Of a DNA stretch of 64,000 nt, positions 7,209-15,877 are shown piece by piece. The notes under the pieces were generated by a model. That model did not search any database. It was not told the origin of the DNA and saw only the letters and a list, made by a program, of their open reading frames with translations. Position numbers and translations under genes: made by a program. The stretch's first letter is position 1; each line of letters begins with the position of its first letter. Source of the stretch: Ferrimonas kyonanensis DSM 18153. GTDB lineage: Bacteria > Pseudomonadota > Gammaproteobacteria > Enterobacterales > Shewanellaceae. The stretch spans positions 1-64,000 of the forward strand of contig NZ_KE384363.1 of the NCBI RefSeq assembly GCF_000425405.1, given 5' to 3'.

Positions 7209-9332
7209 ATGTTCGTTGCTAAAACCCCACTCTTTTTTGCCATTGCCTCAGCCTTGGGCACCCTGCCTGCCCTGGCCGAGAGCGCAGAGCCGGTGGATGA
7301 AAACATGGTGGTTACCGGGGTGACTTTCGATAACTACAAAGCCGACACGGCCAAGGGCGCCATGCGCGCTGATGTGTCGCTGCTTGAGACTCCGCAGTCG
7401 GTTACCGTGATTCCAGAGATCATCGTCGACGAACAACTGGCCACCACCCTGGGCGAAGTGCTGATCAACGATGCCAGTGTGACCGCCGGCTCTAAAAAGT
7501 GGAACCGTGAGGTCTTCAGCCTGCGAGGCTTCGAGCTGGACTCAGGCAGCGGTTATCTGCGAAATGGCCAGCAAGCCTGGTCTCACTATGTGCACCCCAT
7601 AGAGACGCTGGAGCGCATCGAAGTGCTCAAGGGGCCTTCCTCCATGCTTTACGGCCAATCGGCTCCCGGAGGCCTAATCAACATGGTCACCAAGAAACCC
7701 ACCGTCGAGCCGATGTACGAATTTGGCTTCGATGTGGACGAGTATGGATCCACCCGGTTTCAAGCCGATGCCGGCGGCGCTCTCAATGAAGCTCAAACAC
7801 TGAGATACCGGGCAACACTGGTGAAACAGGACGCCGAATACTGGCGCGAATATCAGGATGGCAGCAGTCAGGAACGCGACCGCTTCCTCGGCGCATTAGC
7901 GCTGGAGTACGATCTATCGGACTGGGGCATGCTGTCGGTTCATTACGACCTGACTAAAGACAAGACCGGCATCGACCGCGGCGCCTGGCTGGATGACGAC
8001 GGCAGTGTTATCGGTGACGACAGCACCATCTGGGATATGCCCTGGGCCTTCACCGACAACGAAGTCGAAAACTATGGCCTGGATTTGGATCTGTACCTGA
8101 GTATGAACTGGACCGCCACTCTGGGGTTCAATCATCAGATGTTCTCCCGCCAGCGACTGGACTCCTCTCCCAGCTACGATTCGTACATGCGCCTTCGAGA
8201 CCAGGGCTATGACGACGGTCGCTATGAATACACCGCCTTCGATCGCTACGACGACTGGCAGTACAAAACCTATTACGCCGATTTCAACGGCACCGTAACC
8301 GCACTGGGAGCCGAGCATCAACTGCTGATTGGTGCCAATATGCTCGACTACTACTATGGCCAACTGCGAGACAAGGGCGACACCGAAACCTACATTCCCG
8401 GTCAATCATTGCCGCCACGCCCGGATCTGGACTACAACAATGACAGCACCAAATCTGAATCGGAATACAAGTACTACGGCTTCTATCTTCAAGACCTGAT
8501 TACCCTCAATGAAAACTGGCAATTGTTGTTAGGCGGCCGTTACGACATTCAGCGCAAAGAGGGCAGCGGCAACGACAGCGAATCGTTCGTTCCTAAAGTG
8601 AGTGCCATCTACCACCCAGCAGAAAACGGTACCATCTACCTAAGCTACTCGGAGAGCTTCCAAACGCAGGGCGAAGTGTCCGACCCCAGAGACGCCAACG
8701 ACGGCATGAACCTGGATCCGGAAACCGGTGAGTCATGGGAACTGGGCACCAAGTGGGAGCTCGCTGACGGACGCCTGCTGCTGGACGGCGCCCTGTTTGA
8801 CATCACCAAAACCAATGTCACCACCACCGAAACTCTGGAAGGCAATCCGGAGTTCGACACTCGAACCACTCAAGGCGGTAAGCAGCAACATCGCGGCGCC
8901 GAATTCTCTGCGCAGGGGCAGCTGTCACAGCAGTGGTTTGTAATGACTTCGGTGATGTATCTGGATGCCCAGTACAAGAACATCACCACAGAAGACGGCG
9001 TCGATCTATCAGGCAACACGCCAGTGGATGCGCCCGAGTGGTCGGCGTCGGCCTGGACCCGATACAAGCTGAATGACCAATGGGCCTTTAATCTGGGTGC
9101 CTTCTACGAGGGCGAACGCTTTGCCACCCTCGACAACAGCATCACCAAGGATGCCTACGTTCGCATCGATGCCGGGGCCTCGTACAAGCTGACCGTCAAA
9201 GACGTAGAGATGAACCTGCGCCTCAACGTTGAAAACCTGTTTGATGAAAACTACATCGCCGGCGGCACCAACACCGATGCCACCATCGGCGATGGTCGGA
9301 ACTTCCGCTTGTCGGCCCAGTTCGCCTTTTAA
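7209..9332 (+). CDS. TonB-dependent siderophore receptor
   Basis: This 707-residue outer-membrane transporter has a signal peptide of about 24 residues ending ALAES and a TonB-box-like segment (ENMVVTG). The plug domain carries the siderophore-receptor pattern ETPQSVTVIP, then IEVLKGPSSMLYGQ and PGGLINMVTKKP. The C-terminal 22-strand barrel ends in a terminal Phe (LSAQFAF). AGGAG lies before the ATG. Two Fur-box-like sites upstream and a reductase gene downstream indicate ferric-siderophore uptake. The ligand is unknown; the plug signature is shared by hydroxamate and catecholate receptors of the FhuA/FoxA/FpvA group. Confidence 0.92.
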   Translation: MFVAKTPLFFAIASALGTLPALAESAEPVDENMVVTGVTFDNYKADTAKGAMRADVSLLETPQSVTVIPEIIVDEQLATTLGEVLINDASVTAGSKKWNREVFSLRGFELDSGSGYLRNGQQAWSHYVHPIETLERIEVLKGPSSMLYGQSAPGGLINMVTKKPTVEPMYEFGFDVDEYGSTRFQADAGGALNEAQTLRYRATLVKQDAEYWREYQDGSSQERDRFLGALALEYDLSDWGMLSVHYDLTKDKTGIDRGAWLDDDGSVIGDDSTIWDMPWAFTDNEVENYGLDLDLYLSMNWTATLGFNHQMFSRQRLDSSPSYDSYMRLRDQGYDDGRYEYTAFDRYDDWQYKTYYADFNGTVTALGAEHQLLIGANMLDYYYGQLRDKGDTETYIPGQSLPPRPDLDYNNDSTKSESEYKYYGFYLQDLITLNENWQLLLGGRYDIQRKEGSGNDSESFVPKVSAIYHPAENGTIYLSYSESFQTQGEVSDPRDANDGMNLDPETGESWELGTKWELADGRLLLDGALFDITKTNVTTTETLEGNPEFDTRTTQGGKQQHRGAEFSAQGQLSQQWFVMTSVMYLDAQYKNITTEDGVDLSGNTPVDAPEWSASAWTRYKLNDQWAFNLGAFYEGERFATLDNSITKDAYVRIDAGASYKLTVKDVEMNLRLNVENLFDENYIAGGTNTDATIGDGRNFRLSAQFAF

Positions 9333-9350
9333 CCCTACCCCAGCGACTCA

Positions 9351-9379
9351 GCAGGCCCCGGAAACGGTGGCCTGCTTTT
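9351..9379 (+). terminator. Intercistronic hairpin between receptor and reductase
   Basis: A GCAGGCC/GGCCTGC stem followed by four T residues sits between the receptor stop and the Shine-Dalgarno site of the reductase gene. A partial terminator here would give much more receptor than reductase from one Fur-controlled transcript. Confidence 0.55.
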
Positions 9380-9400
9380 GTGCCATAGAAAGGAGCCCCC

Positions 9401-11500
9401 ATGCTGGCCAAGCTTCATCGATATCTCGCCGCACTGCTGGCCCTGCCGCTACTGCTGGTGATTCTCTCCGGGCTGTTACTGGCGTTGGTGCCACTGCTCA
9501 CGCCACCTGCCACATATCCGGTCACACCACAGCAGATGCAAAATACTGTGGAACGCCTGCAACAGGATGGCCCCCTGAGGTTTGCCGTCGCCTTGCCGGA
9601 CCATAACCTCGTCATGGTCAGCTATCAGGGTCAGAAAAGCCGCCAGTTCCGGGATCTGACCACCGGTGAACCCACACAGCGTCCCTGGCAGTTCCAGCTT
9701 TTGGGCTTTGCCAAGGGGCTGCACAAACACCTGCTTATCGACGCTGGCTGGTTAGTGGAAGCCAGCACCTGGGCGATGTTAGCGCTCACTCTCAGCGGAC
9801 TGTTTTTGAGCCGCCCCAAATGGTCCAACAGTGCCATGGGATGGCACAACAGCCTGGGCTGGTACAGCGCCCCCTTGATGTTAGTCGTCGTCATTACCGG
9901 CCTGCTAATGCTGTATCAGGGCCATGGCCCCAAAGGCGAGTCGCCTCAGGTCAACCCGGATAAACTTAGCCTGGCGGAAGCATTCGCCCGGCTGGAAACG
10001 CAACCGATAGACAGTATGCGCATGGTTAGAGACGCCGCCGACGGTTACACCCTGGCCTGGCAGGACCCGCAGGGCACGCGCTGGCAATGGCATCCGGACA
10101 GCGAATCACAGCCCAGTCAACAACCTACCCGCTGGGTACGGGTGCTGCATGATGGCAGCTTTGGTGGCCGACCCGCCTCACTGCTGTACGCCCTGCTGTC
10201 GCTGGCGGCACTGACAATGCTGATTAGCGGCTTCTACAACTGGCTGCGTCGCTGGCGGATGGCCAGACCGGGACCAACGGCCCACGGTCCCAACCACCTG
10301 GTGGCCTTTGCCAGTCAGACAGGCACCACCGCAGAACTGGCTCGCCATACCGCAGAGGCCATGACAGCCCGCGGCCTCAATGTACAACTGGCCTCACTGG
10401 CCAACCTGAGGCCAGTGGATCTTAAAGGTCGGCAGTCGGTACGGTTGATGGTGGCCACCAGTGGCGATGGTGACATGCCGGTGCAGGGGCAGGCTTTTCT
10501 AAAAGCCCTGTCGGGAGTTAATCTCAGCGAGGTTGCCTACTCTTTGCTGGGGCTCGGTGACAGCCGTTATCCGCAGTTTTGCCAAGCCGCCAAATCGATA
10601 AACCAATCCCTTCAGCAATGCGGCGCCCACCTGGTACAGCCCATGCAGTTGGCCGATGGCGACCCGTCGGAAAGTTGGGGTAAGTGGATGGGAGAGAGCC
10701 ACAGCGCACCGATGCCGACGGCTCAGACACACCCATTGACACTCATCCGCAAACAGCGGCTGGATAAGCAGTTGGGCGATACCCGAGAAACCTGGCTACT
10801 GCAGTTCTCAGTACCGCCGTCCGTCTCCTATCAATGCGGCGATCTACTTAAACTGCGTCCACCCGGCTGTAGTCAGGAGCGAGCCTACTCCATCGCTTCG
10901 GCGCCCGAACAAGGACCGCTCTCTCTGTGCGTCACCCTGCATCAGTGGCAGCAGGACTCTGAAACCCACTATGGCACCATGTCCTATGAGTTGTGTCGCC
11001 AACTGGATGTCGGCCAACAGATTCAGGGGCGTATTAGCGACAATCCCGGCTTTCATCTGCCCCGCGAGGACACTCCGGTGATCATGGTGGCCACCGGCTG
11101 TGGCATTGCGCCCTTTCTCGGTTTCCTGCAACAGCGCCCCCAGGGAGACAACTGGCTGCTGTTTGGCAATCGTCATCAAAACGGTGATTTCTTATGCCAG
11201 GAGCAGATAGAGCAGAGCCTCACCCGTGGCGAACTCGACCGCCTGGATCTGGCATTCTCTCGGGATCAGGGTAACAAGGTTTACATTCAGGACCGGCTCC
11301 TCAGCGAAGGAGAGACCCTGTTGCACTGGCTTGAAGAGAAACACGCCGTGATCTACGTCTGTGGCCACCTGGCGCTTAGCGGCGGGGTCGACGCCACCCT
11401 GATCCAGCTGTATCAGGGCCAGGGCTTGTCCCAACGCCAGGCACAAACCAAGTTGTCACAACTGAAAGCCCAGGGGCGCTATCGGCAAGACGTGTTCTGA
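9401..11500 (+). CDS. PepSY membrane - flavodoxin - NADPH reductase fusion protein
   Basis: This 699-residue inner-membrane flavoprotein probably reduces ferric siderophores or their iron. The order of domains is as follows. A PepSY-type membrane part with helices near residues 8-35, 120-138, 150-168 and 260-280 comes first. A flavodoxin domain then starts at LVAFASQTGTTAELA, where the TGTTAE loop binds FMN. Last is a ferredoxin-NADP reductase module with RAYSIASAP (FAD), ATGCGIAPFLGF (NADPH) and a C-terminal YVCG motif. The C-terminal half resembles sulfite reductase alpha. An AGGAG site precedes the ATG. Its position after a Fur-controlled receptor supports the iron reductase role, which is inference. 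Confidence 0.88.
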   Translation: MLAKLHRYLAALLALPLLLVILSGLLLALVPLLTPPATYPVTPQQMQNTVERLQQDGPLRFAVALPDHNLVMVSYQGQKSRQFRDLTTGEPTQRPWQFQLLGFAKGLHKHLLIDAGWLVEASTWAMLALTLSGLFLSRPKWSNSAMGWHNSLGWYSAPLMLVVVITGLLMLYQGHGPKGESPQVNPDKLSLAEAFARLETQPIDSMRMVRDAADGYTLAWQDPQGTRWQWHPDSESQPSQQPTRWVRVLHDGSFGGRPASLLYALLSLAALTMLISGFYNWLRRWRMARPGPTAHGPNHLVAFASQTGTTAELARHTAEAMTARGLNVQLASLANLRPVDLKGRQSVRLMVATSGDGDMPVQGQAFLKALSGVNLSEVAYSLLGLGDSRYPQFCQAAKSINQSLQQCGAHLVQPMQLADGDPSESWGKWMGESHSAPMPTAQTHPLTLIRKQRLDKQLGDTRETWLLQFSVPPSVSYQCGDLLKLRPPGCSQERAYSIASAPEQGPLSLCVTLHQWQQDSETHYGTMSYELCRQLDVGQQIQGRISDNPGFHLPREDTPVIMVATGCGIAPFLGFLQQRPQGDNWLLFGNRHQNGDFLCQEQIEQSLTRGELDRLDLAFSRDQGNKVYIQDRLLSEGETLLHWLEEKHAVIYVCGHLALSGGVDATLIQLYQGQGLSQRQAQTKLSQLKAQGRYRQDVF

Positions 11501-11501
11501 A

Positions 11502-11688
11502 TCAGCCGGCGCCGATAAACTGCACCGACTCGGCCAATGTTGCCCGCACTGTGCGGGTAGCATTGGCCTGGGCCTCGGCAACCTCGTAACCAAAGGCGAC
11601 GCCGAGCAAGATGCCCAACTCCGGATCCGGCGTAGCCCCCCTCACCGAGCGACGCTGCCGAACCAGAGCATCAAAGTCCGTCCCCCAT
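11502..11688 (-). pseudogene. Internally deleted nitroreductase remnant
   Basis: On the minus strand a short frame joins a typical nitroreductase N-terminus (TDFDALVRQRRSVRG) directly to a typical nitroreductase C-terminus (LGILLGVAFGYE, then NATRTVRATL). The whole flavin-binding middle, about 150 residues, is missing. The presumed start ATG at 11686-11688 lies in the end of the neighbouring MaoC gene but is out of frame by one base in a run of five G. It therefore looks like the decayed third gene of the dehydratase operon. No function is expected. Confidence 0.65.
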
Positions 11689-12102
11689 CGCCTCCCGTGG
11701 CACCCCTACCCAGGCTTCACCGATGACGGTCTGAGTACCAGACTGAGTCACCACCACTAACTTGCAGCGAGCTTGCCACTCTTCTCCCACCTGAGACAAC
11801 TCCACCACCTCGCCGCGACAACTGACGACGTCGTAAAGGTGGGTCATGGCGGTAAACCGGGCTTTGAAGCGTCGAAGCTGCGCCTGAGGCTGCCAATTGG
11901 TCAGCATTCTGCCCAGGTAGGCCATGGACAGCATGCCGTGGGCAAAAACATCGGCCTGCCCCGCTTGTTGAGCGAAATCACTGTCGATATGGATGGGGTT
12001 GTGATCGCCACTGGCGCCAGCATACAGCGCCAATGTGCTTCGGCGGATGGCGGGCAGGGTCAATTCTGGCAACGCGGTGCCCACCGCGATGGAATCTGGC
12101 AT
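11671..12102 (-). CDS. MaoC-like hotdog acyl dehydratase
   Basis: This is a 143-residue single-hotdog (R)-specific enoyl-CoA hydratase / 3-hydroxyacyl dehydratase. The hydratase signature is clear: LYAGASGDHNPIHID around residue 30 with the catalytic Asp and His, then VFAHGMLSMAYLGRML. I chose the ATG at 12102 because AAGGAG lies seven bases before it; another ATG at 12120 overlaps the upstream gene. It follows a second, half-sized dehydratase by ten bases, and such pairs commonly form heterodimers (HadA/HadB-like). The substrate is not known. Its 3' end runs into a nitroreductase remnant, so its last few residues may not be ancestral. Confidence 0.8.
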   Translation of the reverse strand: MPDSIAVGTALPELTLPAIRRSTLALYAGASGDHNPIHIDSDFAQQAGQADVFAHGMLSMAYLGRMLTNWQPQAQLRRFKARFTAMTHLYDVVSCRGEVVELSQVGEEWQARCKLVVVTQSGTQTVIGEAWVGVPREAMGDGL

Positions 12103-12112
12103 GACGCTCTCC

Positions 12113-12556
12113 TTACTCATTGCAGTACACCAGGGTGACCTTGGCTCGGGCCACCGTTTCTCCGGCCCGATCCAGATAATGGTTTTGCAGCTCCACCAAC
12201 TCCAGTCGGCCCCCTTTGCGGGCAACAATGTTCTCAATTTGAGAATGCACTTCGATGCTATCGCCACTGTATACCGGCTTCTGGTAGTCAAACTCCTGGC
12301 CACCATGCAGCACTTTAGCGATGTCCATATCCAGCAGGGTCAACACTGGCCACGCCTGCGGCGACTCCAGGTCCAGTGAAAACAGGAAAGTCGGTGGCAT
12401 CATGATGCCGGGCAAGCCCGCCTCGCGGGCCACCTGCAGATCGAAATACAGAGGGTTGGTTTCACCGATGGTGCGGCTGAAAAATGCCAGTCTTCCCGCT
12501 TCCAGAGACACCCGAAAAGGGGCGAAGCGGTGTCCTATATGAGTGCTATCGAGCAT
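12113..12556 (-). CDS. FAS1-like / MaoC N-terminal-type dehydratase
   Basis: This 147-residue hotdog-fold protein belongs to the group annotated as FAS1-like dehydratase (MaoC_dehydrat_N). Features seen are SRTIGETNPLYFD, MMPPTFLFSLDLE, and LHGGQEFDYQKPVYSGD, the usual structural half of a two-part dehydratase. The ATG at 12556 is preceded by AGGAG and gives the normal family start. It is the first gene of a two-gene unit with the MaoC protein, with which it probably forms one active (R)-enoyl-CoA hydratase. A role in fatty acid or steroid-like acyl-CoA metabolism is possible but not shown. Confidence 0.8.
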   Translation of the reverse strand: MLDSTHIGHRFAPFRVSLEAGRLAFFSRTIGETNPLYFDLQVAREAGLPGIMMPPTFLFSLDLESPQAWPVLTLLDMDIAKVLHGGQEFDYQKPVYSGDSIEVHSQIENIVARKGGRLELVELQNHYLDRAGETVARAKVTLVYCNE

Positions 12557-12744
12557 CCATTGCTCCTTTTTTTGCCTAAACTTTACATAGTGCTGAACTT
12601 TAAACAAAAATCAAATGACCAATTTGCGCACCTAAGCCGCCATATTGCGCATCGATTTTCCTCAGCCCGCTCAAATAGGCAAGCAATGCCTTAGCGAATC
12701 ACGTAAAATATCGCCCTTTCTAAACAGCAAAGAGCATTTCTACC

Positions 12745-13665
12745 ATGGCAATTAACTGGTTCCCAGGCCACATGCATAAGGCGAGAAAAGAGATCGCCGA
12801 ACTGATGCCACAGATTGACCTGATCATCGAAGTGCTGGATGCTCGAATTCCCTTCAGCAGTGAAAACCCCTTGGTTCCCAAACTGCGAGGCGATACTCCC
12901 TGCATTAAGATCCTCAACAAAAGTGACCTGGCAGATCCTGAGCTGACGCTGAAATGGCAGGCGTATCTGGAGCAGGAGAATGGCGTAAAAACCATCGCCC
13001 TGACCCAGAAAAACAAGGCTCAGGTTCGCAGCCTGTTAGACCTGTGCAAAACCACGGTACCGAAAACCCCGCTCCGAACCCTGATTCTGGGGATTCCCAA
13101 TGTGGGCAAATCCACCCTGATCAACACATTGGCCGGACGTACCATTGCCAAAACCGGTAACGAGCCCGCGGTGACCAAGGCACAGCAGCGCATTCGATTG
13201 CCGGAGCACATCGTGCTGCACGACACCCCCGGGTTTCTGTGGCCAAAACTCAGCCCGGCGGCGTGTGGCTTCCGCCTGGCCACCACCGGTGCCATCAAGG
13301 ACACCGTGGTCGAGTACGAAGAGGTTGCCCTGTTTGCCGCCGACTACCTGCGCAAAGCCTACCCGGAGCAACTGTGCCAGCGTTACAACCTGGACGAACT
13401 GCCCCATGACGACATTGCCGTTCTCGATGCCATCGCAGCCAAACGCGGTTGCATGCGCCGCGGCGGCGTGGCCGACCTGCATAAAGTCTCGGAGATCCTG
13501 CTGCACGAACTGCGGGCCGGCTCTCTGGGTCCCCTGACCCTGGAAACCCCGGAGATGGTGGAAAAAGAACAGGCGGAAGAACTGATTCGGGCCGAGCAGG
13601 AAGCGATTGAAAAAGAGAAAAAAGAGGAACTCAGGCAAGCCAAGAAGCGCAAACGCCGCAAATAG
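12745..13665 (+). CDS. ylqF: Ribosome biogenesis GTPase, YlqF/RbgA type
   Basis: This 306-residue circularly permuted GTPase acts in late large-subunit assembly. The G motifs appear in permuted order: G4 NKSD near residue 58, G1 GIPNVGKST near residue 118, and G3 DTPG near residue 160. The N-terminal INWFPGHMHKA is the diagnostic RbgA start. The C-terminal ANTAR-like tail ends in a strongly basic, charged coiled region (KEKKEELRQAKKRKRRK), suited to rRNA binding. It stands alone between divergent and convergent neighbours, and is closed by a bidirectional terminator. Confidence 0.9.
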   Translation: MAINWFPGHMHKARKEIAELMPQIDLIIEVLDARIPFSSENPLVPKLRGDTPCIKILNKSDLADPELTLKWQAYLEQENGVKTIALTQKNKAQVRSLLDLCKTTVPKTPLRTLILGIPNVGKSTLINTLAGRTIAKTGNEPAVTKAQQRIRLPEHIVLHDTPGFLWPKLSPAACGFRLATTGAIKDTVVEYEEVALFAADYLRKAYPEQLCQRYNLDELPHDDIAVLDAIAAKRGCMRRGGVADLHKVSEILLHELRAGSLGPLTLETPEMVEKEQAEELIRAEQEAIEKEKKEELRQAKKRKRRK

Positions 13666-13688
13666 TACCGGTGCCGAAAGGAATATAA

Positions 13689-13717
13689 CAAAACCCGCAC
13701 AGTGCGGGTTTTGTCTT
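13689..13717. terminator. Bidirectional terminator
   Basis: CAAAACCCGCA and TGCGGGTTTTG pair around a three-base loop at 13689-13713. A T-rich tract follows on the plus strand and an A-rich tract precedes. It serves the convergent ylqF and DUF2164 genes. Confidence 0.75.
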
Positions 13718-13729
13718 TCTACCGGCCAT

Positions 13730-13975
13730 TTAGGACAGCGGCTGCTCCATTTCGTACACGACTTCGGTCGCCAACTCCATCCGCGCCAGAATGGCCACTC
13801 TGGCATCCTCCAGGCCCTGGTTATAAAACCTTGCGCCAAGCGCCTTTATCATCAGATCCAGTAAGAACTCGGCTTCAAACTGTCCCAGCTCCAGATCCAA
13901 CTCGTCAGTCAGATAATCCTGCAACTGGGCCAGTACCGGCGCGCGCTCTTCAGAGGAAAGGGAAAGCGGTTTCAT
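13730..13975 (-). CDS. DUF2164 family protein
   Basis: This 81-residue cytoplasmic protein has no known function. It is acidic and mostly helical, with the family features SSEERAPVLAQLQDYL, ELGQFEAEFLLDLM and GARFYNQGLEDAR. An AAGGTG site lies before the ATG. It may be co-transcribed with the upstream VOC protein gene, whose stop lies 55 bases away. The family assignment comes from pattern recognition of the FYNQG segment. Confidence 0.75.
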   Translation of the reverse strand: MKPLSLSSEERAPVLAQLQDYLTDELDLELGQFEAEFLLDLMIKALGARFYNQGLEDARVAILARMELATEVVYEMEQPLS

Positions 13976-14030
13976 CGAACACCTTCAACACATCGAAAAC
14001 ACCCACTCTACCATCGGCGCATTGCCAAAA

Positions 14031-14414
14031 TCACTCCGGTTGCACATAACTGATGGCGGCGATCATCGCCCCTTGCGGATCCTTGAGCCAACAGAAACGG
14101 CCAATGTTGGGAATGTCCTCAGGGCCATACACCAGCTCCCCCCCCAACTTAGCCACATTGGCCGCCACCTCATCCACATCGCTGACCGTCACGTATCCGG
14201 TCCAGGCCGTGGGCATCTGTACATCTGCGGCGGCCATGATGCCGCCTATTCCCTGCCCATCAACCTCAATCACATGATAAGTGCCTTGTCCCATCTCCAT
14301 CGCCTTAAATTGCCAGCCAAACAACTGACCGTAGAAACGAACCGCGTCACCGGGGTCACTGGTGGTCAACTCATGCCAACTGACGGCACCGTGAGTCTCA
14401 AATGCGGAACCCAT
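14031..14414 (-). CDS. VOC-family (glyoxalase/bleomycin-resistance-like) protein
   Basis: This 127-residue protein contains two beta-alpha-beta-beta-beta modules. The first has HELTTSDPGDAVRFYGQLFGWQF; the second has VDEVAANVAKLGGELVYGPEDIP and ends FCWLKDPQGAMIAAI. It resembles the VOC proteins near PhnB/glyoxalase that often bind a metal, but the substrate cannot be told. The ATG at 14414 is preceded by AAAGGAG; the frame extends further upstream without support. A short gap separates it from the DUF2164 gene downstream. Confidence 0.8.
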   Translation of the reverse strand: MGSAFETHGAVSWHELTTSDPGDAVRFYGQLFGWQFKAMEMGQGTYHVIEVDGQGIGGIMAAADVQMPTAWTGYVTVSDVDEVAANVAKLGGELVYGPEDIPNIGRFCWLKDPQGAMIAAISYVQPE

Positions 14415-14574
14415 ACTGCTCTCCTTTCTGTGATGAATATCGGCTAAAGTGTAGCCAGTCGACATTGAAATGACTGAATATCCAGCTGAGGCACCCAATT
14501 CTGCTCAGGAGTTAATCAAACGAACCCATTCCCCCTTTACAGGCTCAACAGGATTTTCTATGATTCGCGCCGTT

Positions 14575-14665
14575 GGAGAGATGGCTGAGTGGTTGAAAGC
14601 ACCGGTCTTGAAAACCGGCAAGGGTTTATAGCCCTTCTAGGGTTCAAATCCCTATCTCTCCGCCA
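14575..14665 (+). tRNA. tRNA-Ser (anticodon UGA)
   Basis: This is a 91-base class II tRNA. The acceptor stem GGAGAGA pairs with TCTCTCC, followed by discriminator G and an encoded CCA. The anticodon loop CTTGAAA carries TGA for UCA codons. A long variable arm (GGGTTTATAGCCC) and the T loop GGTTCAAATCC are also present. All marks fit tRNA-Ser. Confidence 0.97.
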
Positions 14666-14672
14666 TATAAAG

Positions 14673-14698
14673 AAAAGCCCGCCTAGTGCGGGCTTTTT
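14673..14698 (+). terminator. Terminator of tRNA-Ser
   Basis: The stem GCCCGC/GCGGGC with a five-base loop is flanked by AAAA and TTTTT, eight bases after the tRNA CCA end. Confidence 0.85.
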
Positions 14699-14799
14699 GC
14701 TGTTCTGGATTCGAAGAAAGTGAGATAGGTTCGAGGTGCTTAGGAATTCTGACGACCAAGCCCGATACAGCGGTCAGATCCAACCGCTACCCTCATTAA

Positions 14800-15835
14800 C
14801 CTCAAACACCCTTCCGTCGTGCCCGCGCACGCGGGTACCCAGTGGCTTTACTGTACTACGCCCAAAGACTCTGGGCCCTCGCGTTCGCAAGGGCGACCGT
14901 GCGAGTTGGGTGGGCTTGCAGTAAACCGGCCGTAAACGCGGTATCGGCAGACCTCGGTGCTGGTCGTTACCACACCACCCTCAAACACCCTTCCGTCGTG
15001 CCCGCGCACGCGGGTACCCAGTGGCTTTTGTTGCACCCAACCAAAACCGAAGACTCTGGGCCCTCGCGTTCGCAAGGGCGACACGTTTGGAGTGCAGTGC
15101 TAGCTGGGGGCTCAGGTCGCCGCCAGGTTATGAGGCTTTCAGGCTGAAGGTTCGTGGGACATTTCGATTGCGACTGTGGTTTAACCCATCCCTCCGTCGT
15201 GCCCGCGCACGCGGGTACCCAGTGGCTTTACTGTACTACGCCCAAAGACTCTGGGCCCTCGCGTTCGCAATGAGCGACCGTGCGAGTTGGGTGGGCTTAC
15301 AGTAAACCGGCCGGAAATACGGTATCGGCACAGCTCGGTGCAGTTAATTACCACACCAACCTCAAACACCCTTCCGTCGTGCCCGCGCACGCGGGTACCC
15401 AGTGGCTTTTGTTGCACCCAACCAAAACCGCAGACTCTGGGCCCTCGCGTTCGCAATGAGCGACCGTGCGATGAGAGATGATCAGTCGAAAACGAACAGC
15501 GATTTCGGTTTCAGCAGACCTCGGTGCTCATCGTTACCACACCAACCTCAAACACCCTTCCCGTCGTGCCCGCGCACGCGGGTACCCAGTGACTTTTGTT
15601 GCTCCCAACCAGAACCGAAGACACTGAGCCCTCGCGTTCGCAAGGGCGACCGTGCAAGTTGGGTGGGCTTACAGTAAACCGGCCGGAAATACGGTATCGG
15701 CACAGCTCGGTGCAGTTAATTACCACACCAACCTCAAACACCCTTCCGTCGTGCCCGCGCACGCGGGTACCCAGTGGCTTTGCTGCACTAAGCCCAAAGA
15801 CTCTGGGCCCTGGCGTTCGCAATGAGCGACCGTGC
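14800..15835. repeat. Six-copy array of paired inverted repeats (BIME/REP-like)
   Basis: Six copies of the core CCCGCGCACGCGGGTACCCA begin at about 14821, 15001, 15201, 15381, 15569 and 15753, spaced about 180-200 bases. Each core is followed 25-40 bases later by its imperfect inverted partner (CTCTGGGCCCTCGCGTTCGC), so each unit is a long cruciform with a small hairpin in each arm. Two loop types occur: copies 1 and 3 carry TACTGTACTACG, while copies 2, 4 and 5 carry a TTGTTGC loop. A 380-base higher-order duplication covers copies 1-2 and 3-4. The spacers are mostly related, not unique. The short frames crossing the array repeat the same peptide in several frames and are not genes. Confidence 0.9.
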
Positions 15836-15877
15836 TAACTGTTTTCATTCAGCTTTAAGCACTCCGCCCCTACGCAA

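Noticed and set aside
14800-15835. CRISPR array
   Set aside because: The unit is about 180-200 bases, the intervals are related to each other and not unique, and no cas gene is near. The inverted pairs fit REP/BIME-type repeats.
14736-15838. Several frames of 60-105 codons on both strands in the repeat array
   Set aside because: They give the same short peptide again in different frames, have no ribosome sites and depend only on the absence of stops in the GC-rich repeat.
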